Shown: positions 25,754 through 34,865 of the stretch, one piece after another
Layout: each line of letters begins with the position of its first letter
Position numbering within the stretch: position 1 is the stretch's first letter
Assembly: GCA_036743375.1 (NCBI GenBank)
Contig: DAINPP010000008.1
Coordinates: 1-64,000 of the forward strand
Origin: DAINPP01 sp036743375
Lineage (GTDB): Bacteria; Thermotogota; Thermotogae; MWEM01
Length of the DNA: 64,000 nucleotides
Reading direction: 5' to 3'
Position numbers and translations under genes: made by a program
Notes under the pieces: generated by a model
The model's input: the letters and a program-made list of their open reading frames with translations, nothing else
Databases searched by the model: none
What the model was told of the DNA's origin: nothing

Positions 25754-25780
25754 GGGGCGGAAGATATTCCGCCCCTTATA
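25754..25780 (+). terminator. Intercistronic hairpin before the ATPase gene
   Basis: GGGGCGGAA (25754-25762) pairs with TTCCGCCCC (25767-25775), loop GATA, with a weak T tail. It could stop or slow transcription between the binding protein and the rest of the importer. The stretch 25781-25880 shows no other feature. Confidence 0.65.
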
Positions 25781-25895
25781 CAGAGCGCATACCTTAATAG
25801 AAATCATGAGTTATCGGGTGTAAAAAGATACATTAGCTTTATAAAAGTACAGAGGAATACAGAGAAAAACAGCATTCTATTCGGAGGTGTTACAG

Positions 25896-27410
25896 ATGGG
25901 AGAATCTCCTTCATATGTACTGGATCTGAAAAATGTAAGTAAAAGCTATGGTGGGGTAAAAGCCCTGAAAAATGTGGACTTCGACCTAAAAAAAGGGGAG
26001 ATTCACTGTCTTGTTGGCGAGAATGGTTCAGGTAAGAGTACGCTGATCAAGATTATTTCCGGAGCTGAGATTCCGGATCATGGCAGTGAACTGAACATCA
26101 GAGGACAGCGTTTTAAGTCTCTGACGCCTATAAAGTCAGTTGAGATGGGGATACAGGTTATTTATCAGGATCTTTCGCTCTTTCCAAATCTTTCGGTCTA
26201 TGAAAATATCGCCATATCTGAATACAACATCAACAGATTTTCGCCGGTAAACAGAAAAAAGATGAAGCAGATGGCACTTGAAGCGATGAAAAAGATCAAC
26301 GTATCGATCAATCCGAACAAACTGGTCAGGGAACTATCGATTGCCGATAAACAGGTTGTCGCTATAACAAGAGCGATAGCAACGGATGCTGAACTGATCA
26401 TCATGGATGAGCCAACGGCCTCGCTCAGCAAATATGAAATAGATGAACTGCTTCAACTCATCAAGAGACTTCAGCAGAAGGGGTTAACGATCGTTTTTGT
26501 CAGTCACAAACTGGATGAAATCATGTCTATCTCGCAGAGGGTCACCGTTTTAAGGGACGGAGACAAGATCGGTACGCATGATGCAGAAGCCCTGGATGAG
26601 AGAAAGATAGAAAGACTGATGACAGGAAGAGAATTTGAGAATAAAATGCCCATGATCCGTGAGATTACGGGACAAACCGTTCTTGAATTAAAGAATCTGA
26701 GTAGAAAAAACAATTACAAAGACATATCTCTTGAAGTGAGAGAGGGAGAGATTCTCGGAATCACCGGACTGATGGGATCCGGTCGAACAGAGTTGGCGTT
26801 GTCCATCTTTGGCATGAATAAACCGGATTCCGGCGAAATCCGTATGTATGGCAAAGCAGTCTCGTTTAAAAACAATCACGAGGCCATCCGGTCAGGGATT
26901 GCATACGTTCCGGAAGACCGATTGACAGAGGGGCTCATACTCCCTCAGCCAATCAGTACAAATATGATCGTTCCCGTTATGGACAGGTTGGTCAACGGGA
27001 TAAAGGCATTAAAAAAGAGGGAAAAAGACGCATTGGTCGGAAAATGGGTCGGGGATATCGGAGTTAAGACAAAAAATCCGGAGAATGCGGTACAGACATT
27101 GTCCGGTGGAAACCAGCAGAAAGTGGTTCTGGCAAAATGGCTGATCACAAATCCGAAAGTTCTGATCCTTGACAATCCAACGGTTGGTGTGGACATAGCG
27201 GCAAAGAACAGTATCTATGAAATCATGAAAAAGCTTGCCGGTGAAGGACTTGCCATCATCCTGATCACTGATGAAGTCCCCGAGGTCTACAGAAATTCCG
27301 ACAGGGTACTCATCATGAGTAGAGGTCGGATCATTGATGAGACGAGTCCTGATCGGATCAGTGAAAAGGAATTGAATGAAAAGGTTATCGGAGGTGTTTT
27401 AAGTGTCTAA
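25896..27410 (+). CDS. Dual ATPase of ABC importer 2 (RhaT/LsrA-like)
   Basis: Cytoplasmic ATPase of 504 aa with two nucleotide-binding domains. Domain 1 has Walker A GENGSGKST, Walker B IIMDEPTAS and an unusual signature LSIADKQ. Domain 2 has GLMGSGRTE in place of Walker A and a canonical LSGGNQQ. Start set at ATG 25896, 7 nt after SD GGAGGT; an upstream GTG at 25887 overlaps that SD. It overlaps the first permease gene by 8 nt. Two different permease genes follow, as in the rhamnose (RhaSTPQ) and AI-2 (LsrABCD) systems. Confidence 0.92.
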   Translation: MGESPSYVLDLKNVSKSYGGVKALKNVDFDLKKGEIHCLVGENGSGKSTLIKIISGAEIPDHGSELNIRGQRFKSLTPIKSVEMGIQVIYQDLSLFPNLSVYENIAISEYNINRFSPVNRKKMKQMALEAMKKINVSINPNKLVRELSIADKQVVAITRAIATDAELIIMDEPTASLSKYEIDELLQLIKRLQQKGLTIVFVSHKLDEIMSISQRVTVLRDGDKIGTHDAEALDERKIERLMTGREFENKMPMIREITGQTVLELKNLSRKNNYKDISLEVREGEILGITGLMGSGRTELALSIFGMNKPDSGEIRMYGKAVSFKNNHEAIRSGIAYVPEDRLTEGLILPQPISTNMIVPVMDRLVNGIKALKKREKDALVGKWVGDIGVKTKNPENAVQTLSGGNQQKVVLAKWLITNPKVLILDNPTVGVDIAAKNSIYEIMKKLAGEGLAIILITDEVPEVYRNSDRVLIMSRGRIIDETSPDRISEKELNEKVIGGVLSV

Positions 27411-28392
27411 TCTTCTCAAAAAAAACGAATTCTATCTTGTCATCGTTATCTTTGCACTCGTTTTATTTCTGGGGATTACAACCGATCAGTTTCTGGATCC
27501 CGGTAATCTCCTGGAACTGTTTACGAGTTATTCTTTCCTTGGAACGATGTCTGCCGGTATGCTCATCGTGCTCATATCCGGTGGCATTGACCTTTCATTT
27601 ACGGCAACCGCTACGATCAGTCAATATGTCATGTCAACACTCATCATTGAGTATGGCGGGAATATATTCATTGCTTATCTGATCGGGGCCGGAGTCGGAG
27701 TCGGACTGGGTCTCGTCAATGGCTTGCTGATCCATTTTATTAAAAAACATCCGCTCATCATCACGATAGCCACCCTAAATATTTTCAACGGCTTGCTGAT
27801 GTATTTTACAAAGGGAAAATGGATTTACAATTTTCCGATGTGGTTTTCCGATCCGCACGATGTGATGGTTTTTGAGAGTGCGGAAGGGTATATTTATCCG
27901 ATCACACTTCCCTTGTTCCTCTTCTTTATCATCTTTGTGATCACGGCACTCATCCTGAAGTATACAAAGATCGGAAGAAAGATCTATGCGCTCGGAGGTA
28001 ACAAGGAAGCGGCCCGGAGAATGGGATTCAACATCTTTGGACTCACCTTGTTTGTGTACGGTTTCATGGGGTTGCTTGCGGGGATCGGTTCCGTTTCACA
28101 TGCCCTCATCGTTCAGACGGTTGCCCCGAATGCCATCGTCGGTAAGGAATTGGATGTTATCGCCGCTGTCGTACTTGGCGGCGCGAGTATGGATGGCGGG
28201 AGCGGAACGGTCATCGGGACCTTTCTCGGAGTTGCCCTTGTGGCAATCATATCCAATGCGGTCATTCTGCTTGGGATTCCCTCCTACTGGTATCAGATAC
28301 TGCTGGGAACGATCATTGTCATATCCGTGAGCATTACGGCCATAAACAACAAGAGAAACATGAAGAAGGAGGCGGAGATCAATGTCGCTTAA
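27403..28392 (+). CDS. Permease 1 of ABC importer 2
   Basis: Membrane protein of 329 aa with about ten hydrophobic segments. It carries the family signature LISGGIDLSFTATATI and the late AAVVLGGASMDGGSG segment. It starts with GTG at 27403, within the ATPase 3' end, and overlaps the second permease by 11 nt. It would pair with that permease as a heterodimeric channel. Confidence 0.9.
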   Translation: MSNLLKKNEFYLVIVIFALVLFLGITTDQFLDPGNLLELFTSYSFLGTMSAGMLIVLISGGIDLSFTATATISQYVMSTLIIEYGGNIFIAYLIGAGVGVGLGLVNGLLIHFIKKHPLIITIATLNIFNGLLMYFTKGKWIYNFPMWFSDPHDVMVFESAEGYIYPITLPLFLFFIIFVITALILKYTKIGRKIYALGGNKEAARRMGFNIFGLTLFVYGFMGLLAGIGSVSHALIVQTVAPNAIVGKELDVIAAVVLGGASMDGGSGTVIGTFLGVALVAIISNAVILLGIPSYWYQILLGTIIVISVSITAINNKRNMKKEAEINVA

Positions 28393-29368
28393 AAAAACAA
28401 ACCCCTTTTCGGAATTGTACAGGAAATATCCCAATTTCTCACTGTTGATCGGATTATTCCTCCTGACACTCATCCTGTTCTCCTTCATGGTGCCGGGAAA
28501 ATTCTTTACGTTGTCCAATTTCAGTTCCATCGCTTTTCAACTGCCTGAATTGGGTATTCTGACCATTGCGATGGCCATCACCATGCTCAGCGGAGGGATT
28601 AACCTTTCCATCATCGCAACGGCAAATCTTTCGGGTATTGTGATGGCATCCATCATGAAAGCGATGATCCAGGGGCAGGGTTCGCCGGTAGGGTTGATCA
28701 TCACGCTTGCCGTCCTGGCTGGCTTCGGCTGTTCTCTGCTGGTAGGTCTGGCAAACGGAATCATCATCGCCTTTATAGGTGTTTCGCCAATCCTCGCGAC
28801 ACTCGGCACGATGACCCTTGTAAATGGTATTTCGATTCTTTCAACGAAGGGATACGTTATCTCCGGTCTGCCGGACGGCATGCTTTTTATCGGAAACGGC
28901 AGTATCCTCGGTATTCCAGTTCCCTTTGTCATCTTCGCTGTGGTTGCCCTGCTTGTCGGATTCTGGTTGAAAAATATGCCGTCAGGACTGAGTAATTATC
29001 TGATCGGGTCAAATGAGACGGCAACGAGGTACTCCGGAGTGAACACAAAAGCGGTTATCATGAAGACACATATCCTTTCCGGATTACTCAGCGGCGTGGC
29101 AGCCATGATAATGATCTCTAGATTTAATTCGGCAAGAGCCGGCTATGCGGAATCCTATCTGCTGGTTACCGTTCTCGCCAGTGTTTTTGGCGGTGTGGAT
29201 CCGAGTGGGGGTTTTGGCAAGGTTGGTGGGGTTGTACTCTCGCTGTTTATCCTGCAGATGGTCTCATCGGGACTCAATCTTCTTGGAGTCAGTTCGTTCA
29301 TATCCGTTACGCTCTGGGGTGTTCTACTGATCGGAATCATGATCGTTCAGAAATACCAGAGGAAGTGA
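28382..29368 (+). CDS. Permease 2 of ABC importer 2
   Basis: Membrane protein of 328 aa, a diverged paralog of the preceding permease with LSGGINLSIIATANL early and VFGGVDPSGGFGKV late. It is the last gene of the rightward operon. The heterodimer, together with an LsrB/RhaS-like binder, points to a methylpentose or furanosyl-type substrate rather than ribose; which one cannot be told from sequence. Confidence 0.9.
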   Translation: MSLKKTNPFSELYRKYPNFSLLIGLFLLTLILFSFMVPGKFFTLSNFSSIAFQLPELGILTIAMAITMLSGGINLSIIATANLSGIVMASIMKAMIQGQGSPVGLIITLAVLAGFGCSLLVGLANGIIIAFIGVSPILATLGTMTLVNGISILSTKGYVISGLPDGMLFIGNGSILGIPVPFVIFAVVALLVGFWLKNMPSGLSNYLIGSNETATRYSGVNTKAVIMKTHILSGLLSGVAAMIMISRFNSARAGYAESYLLVTVLASVFGGVDPSGGFGKVGGVVLSLFILQMVSSGLNLLGVSSFISVTLWGVLLIGIMIVQKYQRK

Positions 29369-29388
29369 AGACAGAGCTGTAGGGGAGG

Positions 29389-29428
29389 AAAAAAGGGAAG
29401 GTTATTGCAAGAAGCCCTTCCCTTTTTT
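29389..29428 (+). terminator. Terminator of the glycyl radical/importer operon
   Basis: A 13-bp stem (29389-29401 with 29416-29428), loop of 14 nt. The 3' arm ends in six T that double as the U tract. Confidence 0.8.
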
Positions 29429-29525
29429 GTTGTAAAAAGGACAACAAAACTTAATCAAACTTCAATATAGGCGGTTGGTGGCAGGTGTATAATCTTCCTC
29501 GTCTGATTTAAGGGGAGTGATATAA

Positions 29526-30797
29526 TTGCATGCTTTGTTTGCCCTGATAGTATTCTCGGTGGTTTATGTCTTTATCATTAACGAGAAGATTAACCGAACG
29601 ATTATAGCGGTTCTTGGTGCGGTTTTACTTTTTTTTCTGAAAATTTTTGGCCATTCTGCGGAAGCAATTACCACATATATAGATTTTAATACGATCTTTC
29701 TGTTGATCGGTATGATGATTCTCGTCTCTGCCACGAAGCAAACCGGTTTTTTTGAGATGCTCGCATTAAAGATTATCAAGCGTGCAAATGGTTCGGTCTT
29801 AAGGATTTTTCTTTATGTCAATCTCGCGGTTGCCTTCTTCTCGGCCTTTCTCGATAATGTAACAACACTGCTGATCTTTATCCCGATCACCTTTGCCGTG
29901 ATAGATATCGTTAAGATAGATCCCGTCTTTTTCATACTCAGCGAAATTATGTCCTCGAACATCGGCGGGACTTCGACGCTCATCGGGGATCCACCGAACA
30001 TTCTCATTGGAAGTACGGCAAAATTGTCATTTCTCGGATTTCTCAAGAATACCGGTGTTATTGCCATCCTCTCGCTCATCGTCGTTTTGCTGGTCATCAT
30101 GTTCATGAATCGGAAGACATTGAAGCAGACTTTTGATCCGTCCGTATTTGAAGGCTCTGGAACGTTTGATCGCCGAAAGCTGCGAAAGGCTGGAATCCTG
30201 CTTTCGATCACGATTATCCTTTTCATCACTCAGGAGTATACCGGTGTGGATAATTCGATCATCGCACTTGGTATGGGGTTTTTGTCAGTCCTTGTCATTG
30301 ATCCGAAGAATCTTGAAAACCACCTCAAAGAGGTAGAGTGGGAGACCATCTTTTTCTTCATTGGCCTTTTCCTACTTACCGGTGCACTTGAGGAAACGGG
30401 GATCCTGCATTTCCTTGCGAATTCCCTCGAGGAGCATTTCGGCAGCTCACTTACCGTCTTTCTGCCGGTAATGTATCTTGTGGCCTTTATATTTAGCGGA
30501 TTTGTCGATAACATTCCCTTTACGGCAACCATGATACCGGTTATCAAACATCTTCCGACTCTGAATCCAACGGTGTTCTCCAATCTTGATCCACTTTGGT
30601 GGACCCTTTCGATCGGTGTCTGCTTTGGAGGGAATCTTACACCGATTGGCGCATCCGCCAATGTGGTGGCCATAACGTTTCTGAAAAAATATGAGGGAAA
30701 AGATGTTTCCTATGGAAGTTATCTGAAATTCTCACTGATTCCAACGCTGATCAGTATGGTCATGGGGTTACTTTATATCTTCATCAGGTATATCTAA
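29526..30797 (+). CDS. ArsB/NhaD-type anion or Na+/H+ permease
   Basis: Integral membrane transporter of 423 aa with 10-12 hydrophobic helices. The two half-repeats show DNVTTLLIFIPI with SNIGGTSTLIGDPPN in the first and DNIPFTATMIPV with FGGNLTPIGASANVVA in the second, the hallmarks of the ArsB/NhaD branch of the ion transporter superfamily. No ars genes are adjacent, so arsenite export is not supported; sodium/proton or organic anion exchange is equally possible. It starts with TTG 29526, 8 nt after SD GGGGAG. A TATAAT at 29488-29493 may be its -10. Confidence 0.88.
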   Translation: MHALFALIVFSVVYVFIINEKINRTIIAVLGAVLLFFLKIFGHSAEAITTYIDFNTIFLLIGMMILVSATKQTGFFEMLALKIIKRANGSVLRIFLYVNLAVAFFSAFLDNVTTLLIFIPITFAVIDIVKIDPVFFILSEIMSSNIGGTSTLIGDPPNILIGSTAKLSFLGFLKNTGVIAILSLIVVLLVIMFMNRKTLKQTFDPSVFEGSGTFDRRKLRKAGILLSITIILFITQEYTGVDNSIIALGMGFLSVLVIDPKNLENHLKEVEWETIFFFIGLFLLTGALEETGILHFLANSLEEHFGSSLTVFLPVMYLVAFIFSGFVDNIPFTATMIPVIKHLPTLNPTVFSNLDPLWWTLSIGVCFGGNLTPIGASANVVAITFLKKYEGKDVSYGSYLKFSLIPTLISMVMGLLYIFIRYI

Positions 30798-30844
30798 ACG
30801 GGTTGGTCATTCAGACAGACATTATCCCCGTTGTATCTCGAGTG

Positions 30845-30876
30845 AAGGCATTTCTTTTAAGGAAATGCCTTTTTTA
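30845..30876 (+). terminator. Terminator of the ArsB/NhaD-like permease gene
   Basis: A 10-bp stem AAGGCATTTC (30845-30854) with 30862-30871, 7-nt loop, followed by T residues. Confidence 0.85.
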
Positions 30877-30923
30877 TTTAGTGATATAATCTAAAAAGCC
30901 TTGAGCTGTTCGCAACATATGAT

Positions 30924-30952
30924 TTGACAGCGGGAAAACAGAACGATAAAAT
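30924..30952 (+). promoter_or_regulatory. Promoter of the GH13 gene
   Basis: TTGACA (30924-30929), 17-nt spacer, TAAAAT (30947-30952), 38 nt before the start codon. Confidence 0.8.
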
Positions 30953-30989
30953 TAGGATGCTTAATTTGGTATGAAAGGGAGTAATGTCT

Positions 30990-32372
30990 ATGAAAACAAG
31001 AGGTTATGTTGGATATCAGATTTTTCCCGACAGGTTTTACTCGTCTTATAAAAAGGAAGATACGGTAGACTGGGACCAACCGATAGAGGAGAAGGAAAGG
31101 GGACGACATCAGCTGGATTTCTATGGTGGAGATTTAAAGGGAATAGAAGAGAAGATTGACTACCTGAAGAATCTGTCCGTTTCGTTTATTTATCTCACAC
31201 CGATCTTTCAAGCGGTAACCAATCATCGATATGACTGTACCGACTTTTTCAGTATTGATCCGATACTTGGAACGGATGATGATTTGAAGACACTTGCAGA
31301 CAGGCTTCATGAGAAAGGAATCAGATTGGTACTGGACGGTGTGTTCAACCACATAGGAATGAACCATCCCTGGTTTACGGATGAAAAGTATCGTGATTTT
31401 ATCAACCGAATTGACGGCAAAGTCGTTTATTGGGGGGGACACGGTGGGCTTCCCGAGTTGAATCTCAATAACGGGGAAGTAAGAGACCTTCTCTGGAATG
31501 CATCCGATTCGGCCGTTCGTAAATGGACGGAACTTGGTGTGGATGACTGGCGGCTTGACTGTGCCTATGATGTGGGATTTGAATATCTCAGAGAGTTACG
31601 ACATGTGCTGAAATCTATGGGAGATCATGACACCATCGGTGAGGTCTGGTCCTATCCGAAAAAATGGGCTGACGGAGAGGTTCTTGATGCCGTAATGAAT
31701 TATTATTTCCGGGAACTGGTCAAGTCATTCTTTGAAAAACGGATCGACGGGAAAATGGTTACCACTCTCATCAACGATACGGTGAATGACTGTGGTCTTG
31801 AAAACATCCTGAAATGTTGGAATGTCATGTCCAGTCACGATACGCCACGCGTGAAAAATGACTTTGGAAAGCACTGGCGACTCGCGGTAGCACTTCAGTT
31901 TACACTGCCGGGGAGTCCCGTCGTTTATTACGGGGAAGAACTCGGCCTTGATGCGGCCGGAGATCCCTATTGTCGTGAACCGATGCCGTGGGAAAGACTG
32001 AATGCCAGAAACGATGATCTGATCTTCTACAAGATGATGATCGATCTCTTCAACAACACCACGGCCATCAACAGCGGTTATTTCGGTAAACTGGAATACA
32101 AGGCCGACGATATCATCGCTTTTTCTCGGTATACGGAGGATATCCGGGATTACAGGGTGATCGTGATTAATCCGAACGATGAGAAGAGAGACTTCCAGCT
32201 GATCTCAAAAGAATCCTGCCTGATGAACTGTTCGCGCCTGATTGACGAGTTAAGTGGAGAGAAGGCGGATATTTTCTGCTCTACGATTTACGGCGCGATA
32301 GAACCTAATTCGTTCGGGGTGTACAGGATAGATCTGAACGAAGGGGGATACTCTCCCTATAAACGGTTATAA
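30990..32372 (+). CDS. GH13 alpha-glucan hydrolase (alpha-amylase/neopullulanase family)
   Basis: Intracellular glycoside hydrolase of 460 aa; there is no signal peptide. The catalytic residues are clear: nucleophile Asp190 in WRLDCAYD, acid/base Glu218 in IGEVWS and Asp284 in SSHDTPR. The N-terminus starts directly with the TIM barrel (GYQIFPDRF), so the N-terminal dimerisation domain of classical neopullulanases is absent. It likely cleaves short maltodextrins or cyclodextrins. I start at ATG 30990, 8 nt after SD AAAGGGAG; ATG 30984 is only 2 nt from it. Single-gene unit. Confidence 0.9.
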   Translation: MKTRGYVGYQIFPDRFYSSYKKEDTVDWDQPIEEKERGRHQLDFYGGDLKGIEEKIDYLKNLSVSFIYLTPIFQAVTNHRYDCTDFFSIDPILGTDDDLKTLADRLHEKGIRLVLDGVFNHIGMNHPWFTDEKYRDFINRIDGKVVYWGGHGGLPELNLNNGEVRDLLWNASDSAVRKWTELGVDDWRLDCAYDVGFEYLRELRHVLKSMGDHDTIGEVWSYPKKWADGEVLDAVMNYYFRELVKSFFEKRIDGKMVTTLINDTVNDCGLENILKCWNVMSSHDTPRVKNDFGKHWRLAVALQFTLPGSPVVYYGEELGLDAAGDPYCREPMPWERLNARNDDLIFYKMMIDLFNNTTAINSGYFGKLEYKADDIIAFSRYTEDIRDYRVIVINPNDEKRDFQLISKESCLMNCSRLIDELSGEKADIFCSTIYGAIEPNSFGVYRIDLNEGGYSPYKRL

Positions 32373-32384
32373 GCTGAGAGATAT

Positions 32385-32416
32385 CCTACAGATGCAGTTT
32401 CAACTGCATCTGTAGG
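32385..32416. terminator. Hairpin between convergent GH13 and proB genes
   Basis: A 13-15-bp inverted repeat (32385-32399 with 32402-32416) lies between the two stop codons. The U tract is weak on both strands, so termination efficiency is uncertain. Confidence 0.65.
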
Positions 32417-32429
32417 TATAAAGATTAAA

Positions 32430-33494
32430 TCATTCGTTGATCCAGAAATTATCCGCGTGTATATAGACTTTCGGCCCCTCTTTTCCAAGCAGCACCTTGA
32501 GGTCTTCGCTCTGATGCCCCATTATCTTCAGCGTCTCATCCGAGGAGAAATTGACCATCCCTCTCCCGACGCTCTTTCCCGTCTGATCTTTGACTTCAAT
32601 GACATCTCCTGAATCAAATCGACCGCCAACACCGGTGATTCCTACCGGCAGCAGACTCTTTTTCGAGATGATCGCCTTGACGGCTCCTTCGTTGACTGTA
32701 ATTTTACCGGCTGAACTCGAAAGAAATCCGATCCAGGCTTTTCGTGAGCTCGGGATCTTTCCAGGTTCAAAGGTCGTTCCGGTATTTTGTCCCGACAGAA
32801 ATCCGGTGATGTTTTCCAACTTCTTACCATCACAGATACAGACTTTGATACCCGTTGTCGCTGCAGTGATTCCGGCGTTGATCTTTGTCTCGATTCCACC
32901 GGTTCCCCACGAAGATGAACTCATTTTCTTCAACCGGGTTTCGGGGTTGAATACCCTGATGATTTCACCGTCCTCATCCAGGATTCCCTCAATGCTTGAC
33001 ATCAGAATGAGGTAATCCGCCTTCCATCCGACAGCGGTCATCGCTGCAAGCAGATCGTTATCGCCGAAGGTGATTTCTTCGGTGGAGACGGTATCGTTTT
33101 CGTTGGCTATCGGGATAAAACCCATTTCTATCAATCCTGTAACGGTGTTTCTGAGGTTGAGAAACCTGTTTCTGTCTCCGAAATCGTTTCGGTTGATGAG
33201 GATCTGGGCGACCTTTTCATCGTACATATCGAAGGCGGTTTCGTAGAGCTTCATCAACTGAACCTGCCCGATGGCGCATAAGGCCTGCTTGATATAAAGT
33301 GCCTCTTCCACATGTGCCTTCTGGGCCTTGCCGTAACCGGCCGCTCTGGCCCCGGAAGTGATCAGAATAATCGTATTGTCCGCTTTCTTGAGGTTCGAGA
33401 TGATCCTTGCCAGTTCTATGATATAGCTCTTGTTTATCTCTCCGTTCTTTTTTACCAGTAAATTGCTTCCCACTTTTATGACGATTTTTGACAT
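32430..33494 (-). CDS. proB: Glutamate 5-kinase
   Basis: First enzyme of proline synthesis, phosphorylating glutamate at the gamma carboxyl. The 354-aa protein has an amino-acid-kinase domain (VIKVGSNLLV at the start, ITSGARAAGYGK, NENDTVST) and a C-terminal PUA domain from about residue 265. The domain order matches bacterial ProB. It lies 13 nt downstream of proA in the same operon. The third gene, proC, is not in the window. Confidence 0.95.
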   Translation of the reverse strand: MSKIVIKVGSNLLVKKNGEINKSYIIELARIISNLKKADNTIILITSGARAAGYGKAQKAHVEEALYIKQALCAIGQVQLMKLYETAFDMYDEKVAQILINRNDFGDRNRFLNLRNTVTGLIEMGFIPIANENDTVSTEEITFGDNDLLAAMTAVGWKADYLILMSSIEGILDEDGEIIRVFNPETRLKKMSSSSWGTGGIETKINAGITAATTGIKVCICDGKKLENITGFLSGQNTGTTFEPGKIPSSRKAWIGFLSSSAGKITVNEGAVKAIISKKSLLPVGITGVGGRFDSGDVIEVKDQTGKSVGRGMVNFSSDETLKIMGHQSEDLKVLLGKEGPKVYIHADNFWINE

Positions 33495-33507
33495 GCTTGC
33501 CTCCGCA

Positions 33508-34749
33508 TCATTTTCTTATGGCATAATCCCCAAGGACGATATATTTGGTACTCGTGAGCTCCTTCAACCCGACGGGTCCCCGTGCATGAAGTTTCTGCGT
33601 GCTGATCCCTATTTCACCGCCAAACCCGAACATCTCGCCGTCGGTGAACCGGGTTGAAGCGTTGACGTATACGGCTGCTGAATCGATGGCCGTAGTGAAC
33701 CGGGTGGCATGATTGAGATCGTTTGTCAGTATGGCCTCGGAATGCCCGGTAGAATATCTCATGATATGACGGATGGCTTCGTCAACATCGCTGACGACCT
33801 TAATCGCAAGGATATAATCCAGAAATTCTTTACCCCAGTCCGCTTCACTGGCGTCCGTACAGTCTATGACGGCAGCGGTCTGTCTGCATCCGCGTATCTC
33901 TACCGAATCTTCATCCAGTCTCTTTTTCAGCGGCGGCAGAATCACGTCTTTGATCTTCTCATGAATCAGTACCGTTTCTACTGAATTGCAGGTACCTGGC
34001 CGTTGTGTCTTGGCATTGACGATGATGTCTATACTTTTTTCCACGGATGCGTCCTCATCCACATAGATATGGCAGTTGCCCACTCCCGTTTCGATGACGG
34101 GAATCAGTGAGTTTTCAACGACGAAGTTGATGAGCGAGGCACCACCTCTCGGGATGATCAGCGATAGATATTTCTTCATCTTCATCATTTCCATGACATT
34201 TTCCCTGTTGATGTCTTCGATGATTTCTACGGCCGTTTCTGGCAGAGTGCTTTGCCGTAGACCAGCCTTTATGGCCTTTGTGATGGCAATGTTGGAATAG
34301 ACGGCATCAGACCCCCCTCTCAGCAATACGGGATTTCCAGCCTTTAGGGCAAGAATACTGGCATCGAGTGTGACATTGGGTCTTGATTCATAAATCATGC
34401 CGATGGCGCCTATCGGAACTCTGACCTGTGTGATTCTCAGATCATTTTCCAGTGAGGAGGAGACTACCTCTCCCACCGGATCATCCAGTCCGGCTACCTT
34501 TTCACAACTCGTTATCATCGATTCCATCCTTGTCTCCGTTAATCTTAATCGGTCGATCATGGATTCCCTGATGCCTTTTGCACGCGCTGATTGTATATCC
34601 TTTTCGTTTTCAATCAGGATTTCTTCTGAATTTTTCCGGAGGCTGTTACCTATTTGGAGCAGGGCTTCGTTTTTTGATCGGGTATTCATCGTTCGGAGAC
34701 TGTATTCGGCTTCTTTTACATTCCGGCATTTCATGAGAACTTCGCTCAT
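33508..34749 (-). CDS. proA: Gamma-glutamyl phosphate reductase
   Basis: NADPH-dependent reductase of 413 aa that converts gamma-glutamyl phosphate to glutamate semialdehyde. It is an aldehyde-dehydrogenase-fold enzyme with the catalytic Cys in RPGTCNSVET and the cofactor segment ESRPNVTLDA. SD GAGGTG precedes the ATG. It is first in a two-gene operon, the reverse of the common proB-proA order. Confidence 0.95.
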   Translation of the reverse strand: MSEVLMKCRNVKEAEYSLRTMNTRSKNEALLQIGNSLRKNSEEILIENEKDIQSARAKGIRESMIDRLRLTETRMESMITSCEKVAGLDDPVGEVVSSSLENDLRITQVRVPIGAIGMIYESRPNVTLDASILALKAGNPVLLRGGSDAVYSNIAITKAIKAGLRQSTLPETAVEIIEDINRENVMEMMKMKKYLSLIIPRGGASLINFVVENSLIPVIETGVGNCHIYVDEDASVEKSIDIIVNAKTQRPGTCNSVETVLIHEKIKDVILPPLKKRLDEDSVEIRGCRQTAAVIDCTDASEADWGKEFLDYILAIKVVSDVDEAIRHIMRYSTGHSEAILTNDLNHATRFTTAIDSAAVYVNASTRFTDGEMFGFGGEIGISTQKLHARGPVGLKELTSTKYIVLGDYAIRK

Positions 34750-34865
34750 ATTTTCACCTCATAAAGAAAGTTATTGATTGACTTTCCACTTAAGATCTGC
34801 TTCTGAAGACTAAGTTTAATCTGAACTCAGACTGAGGAACGTACAAGTTTCGTTAAAAATTGTAA

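Noticed and set aside
29526..30797. Arsenite efflux pump
   Set aside because: The ArsB-like fold is shared with NhaD and organic-anion carriers, and no arsR, arsC or arsA lies nearby.
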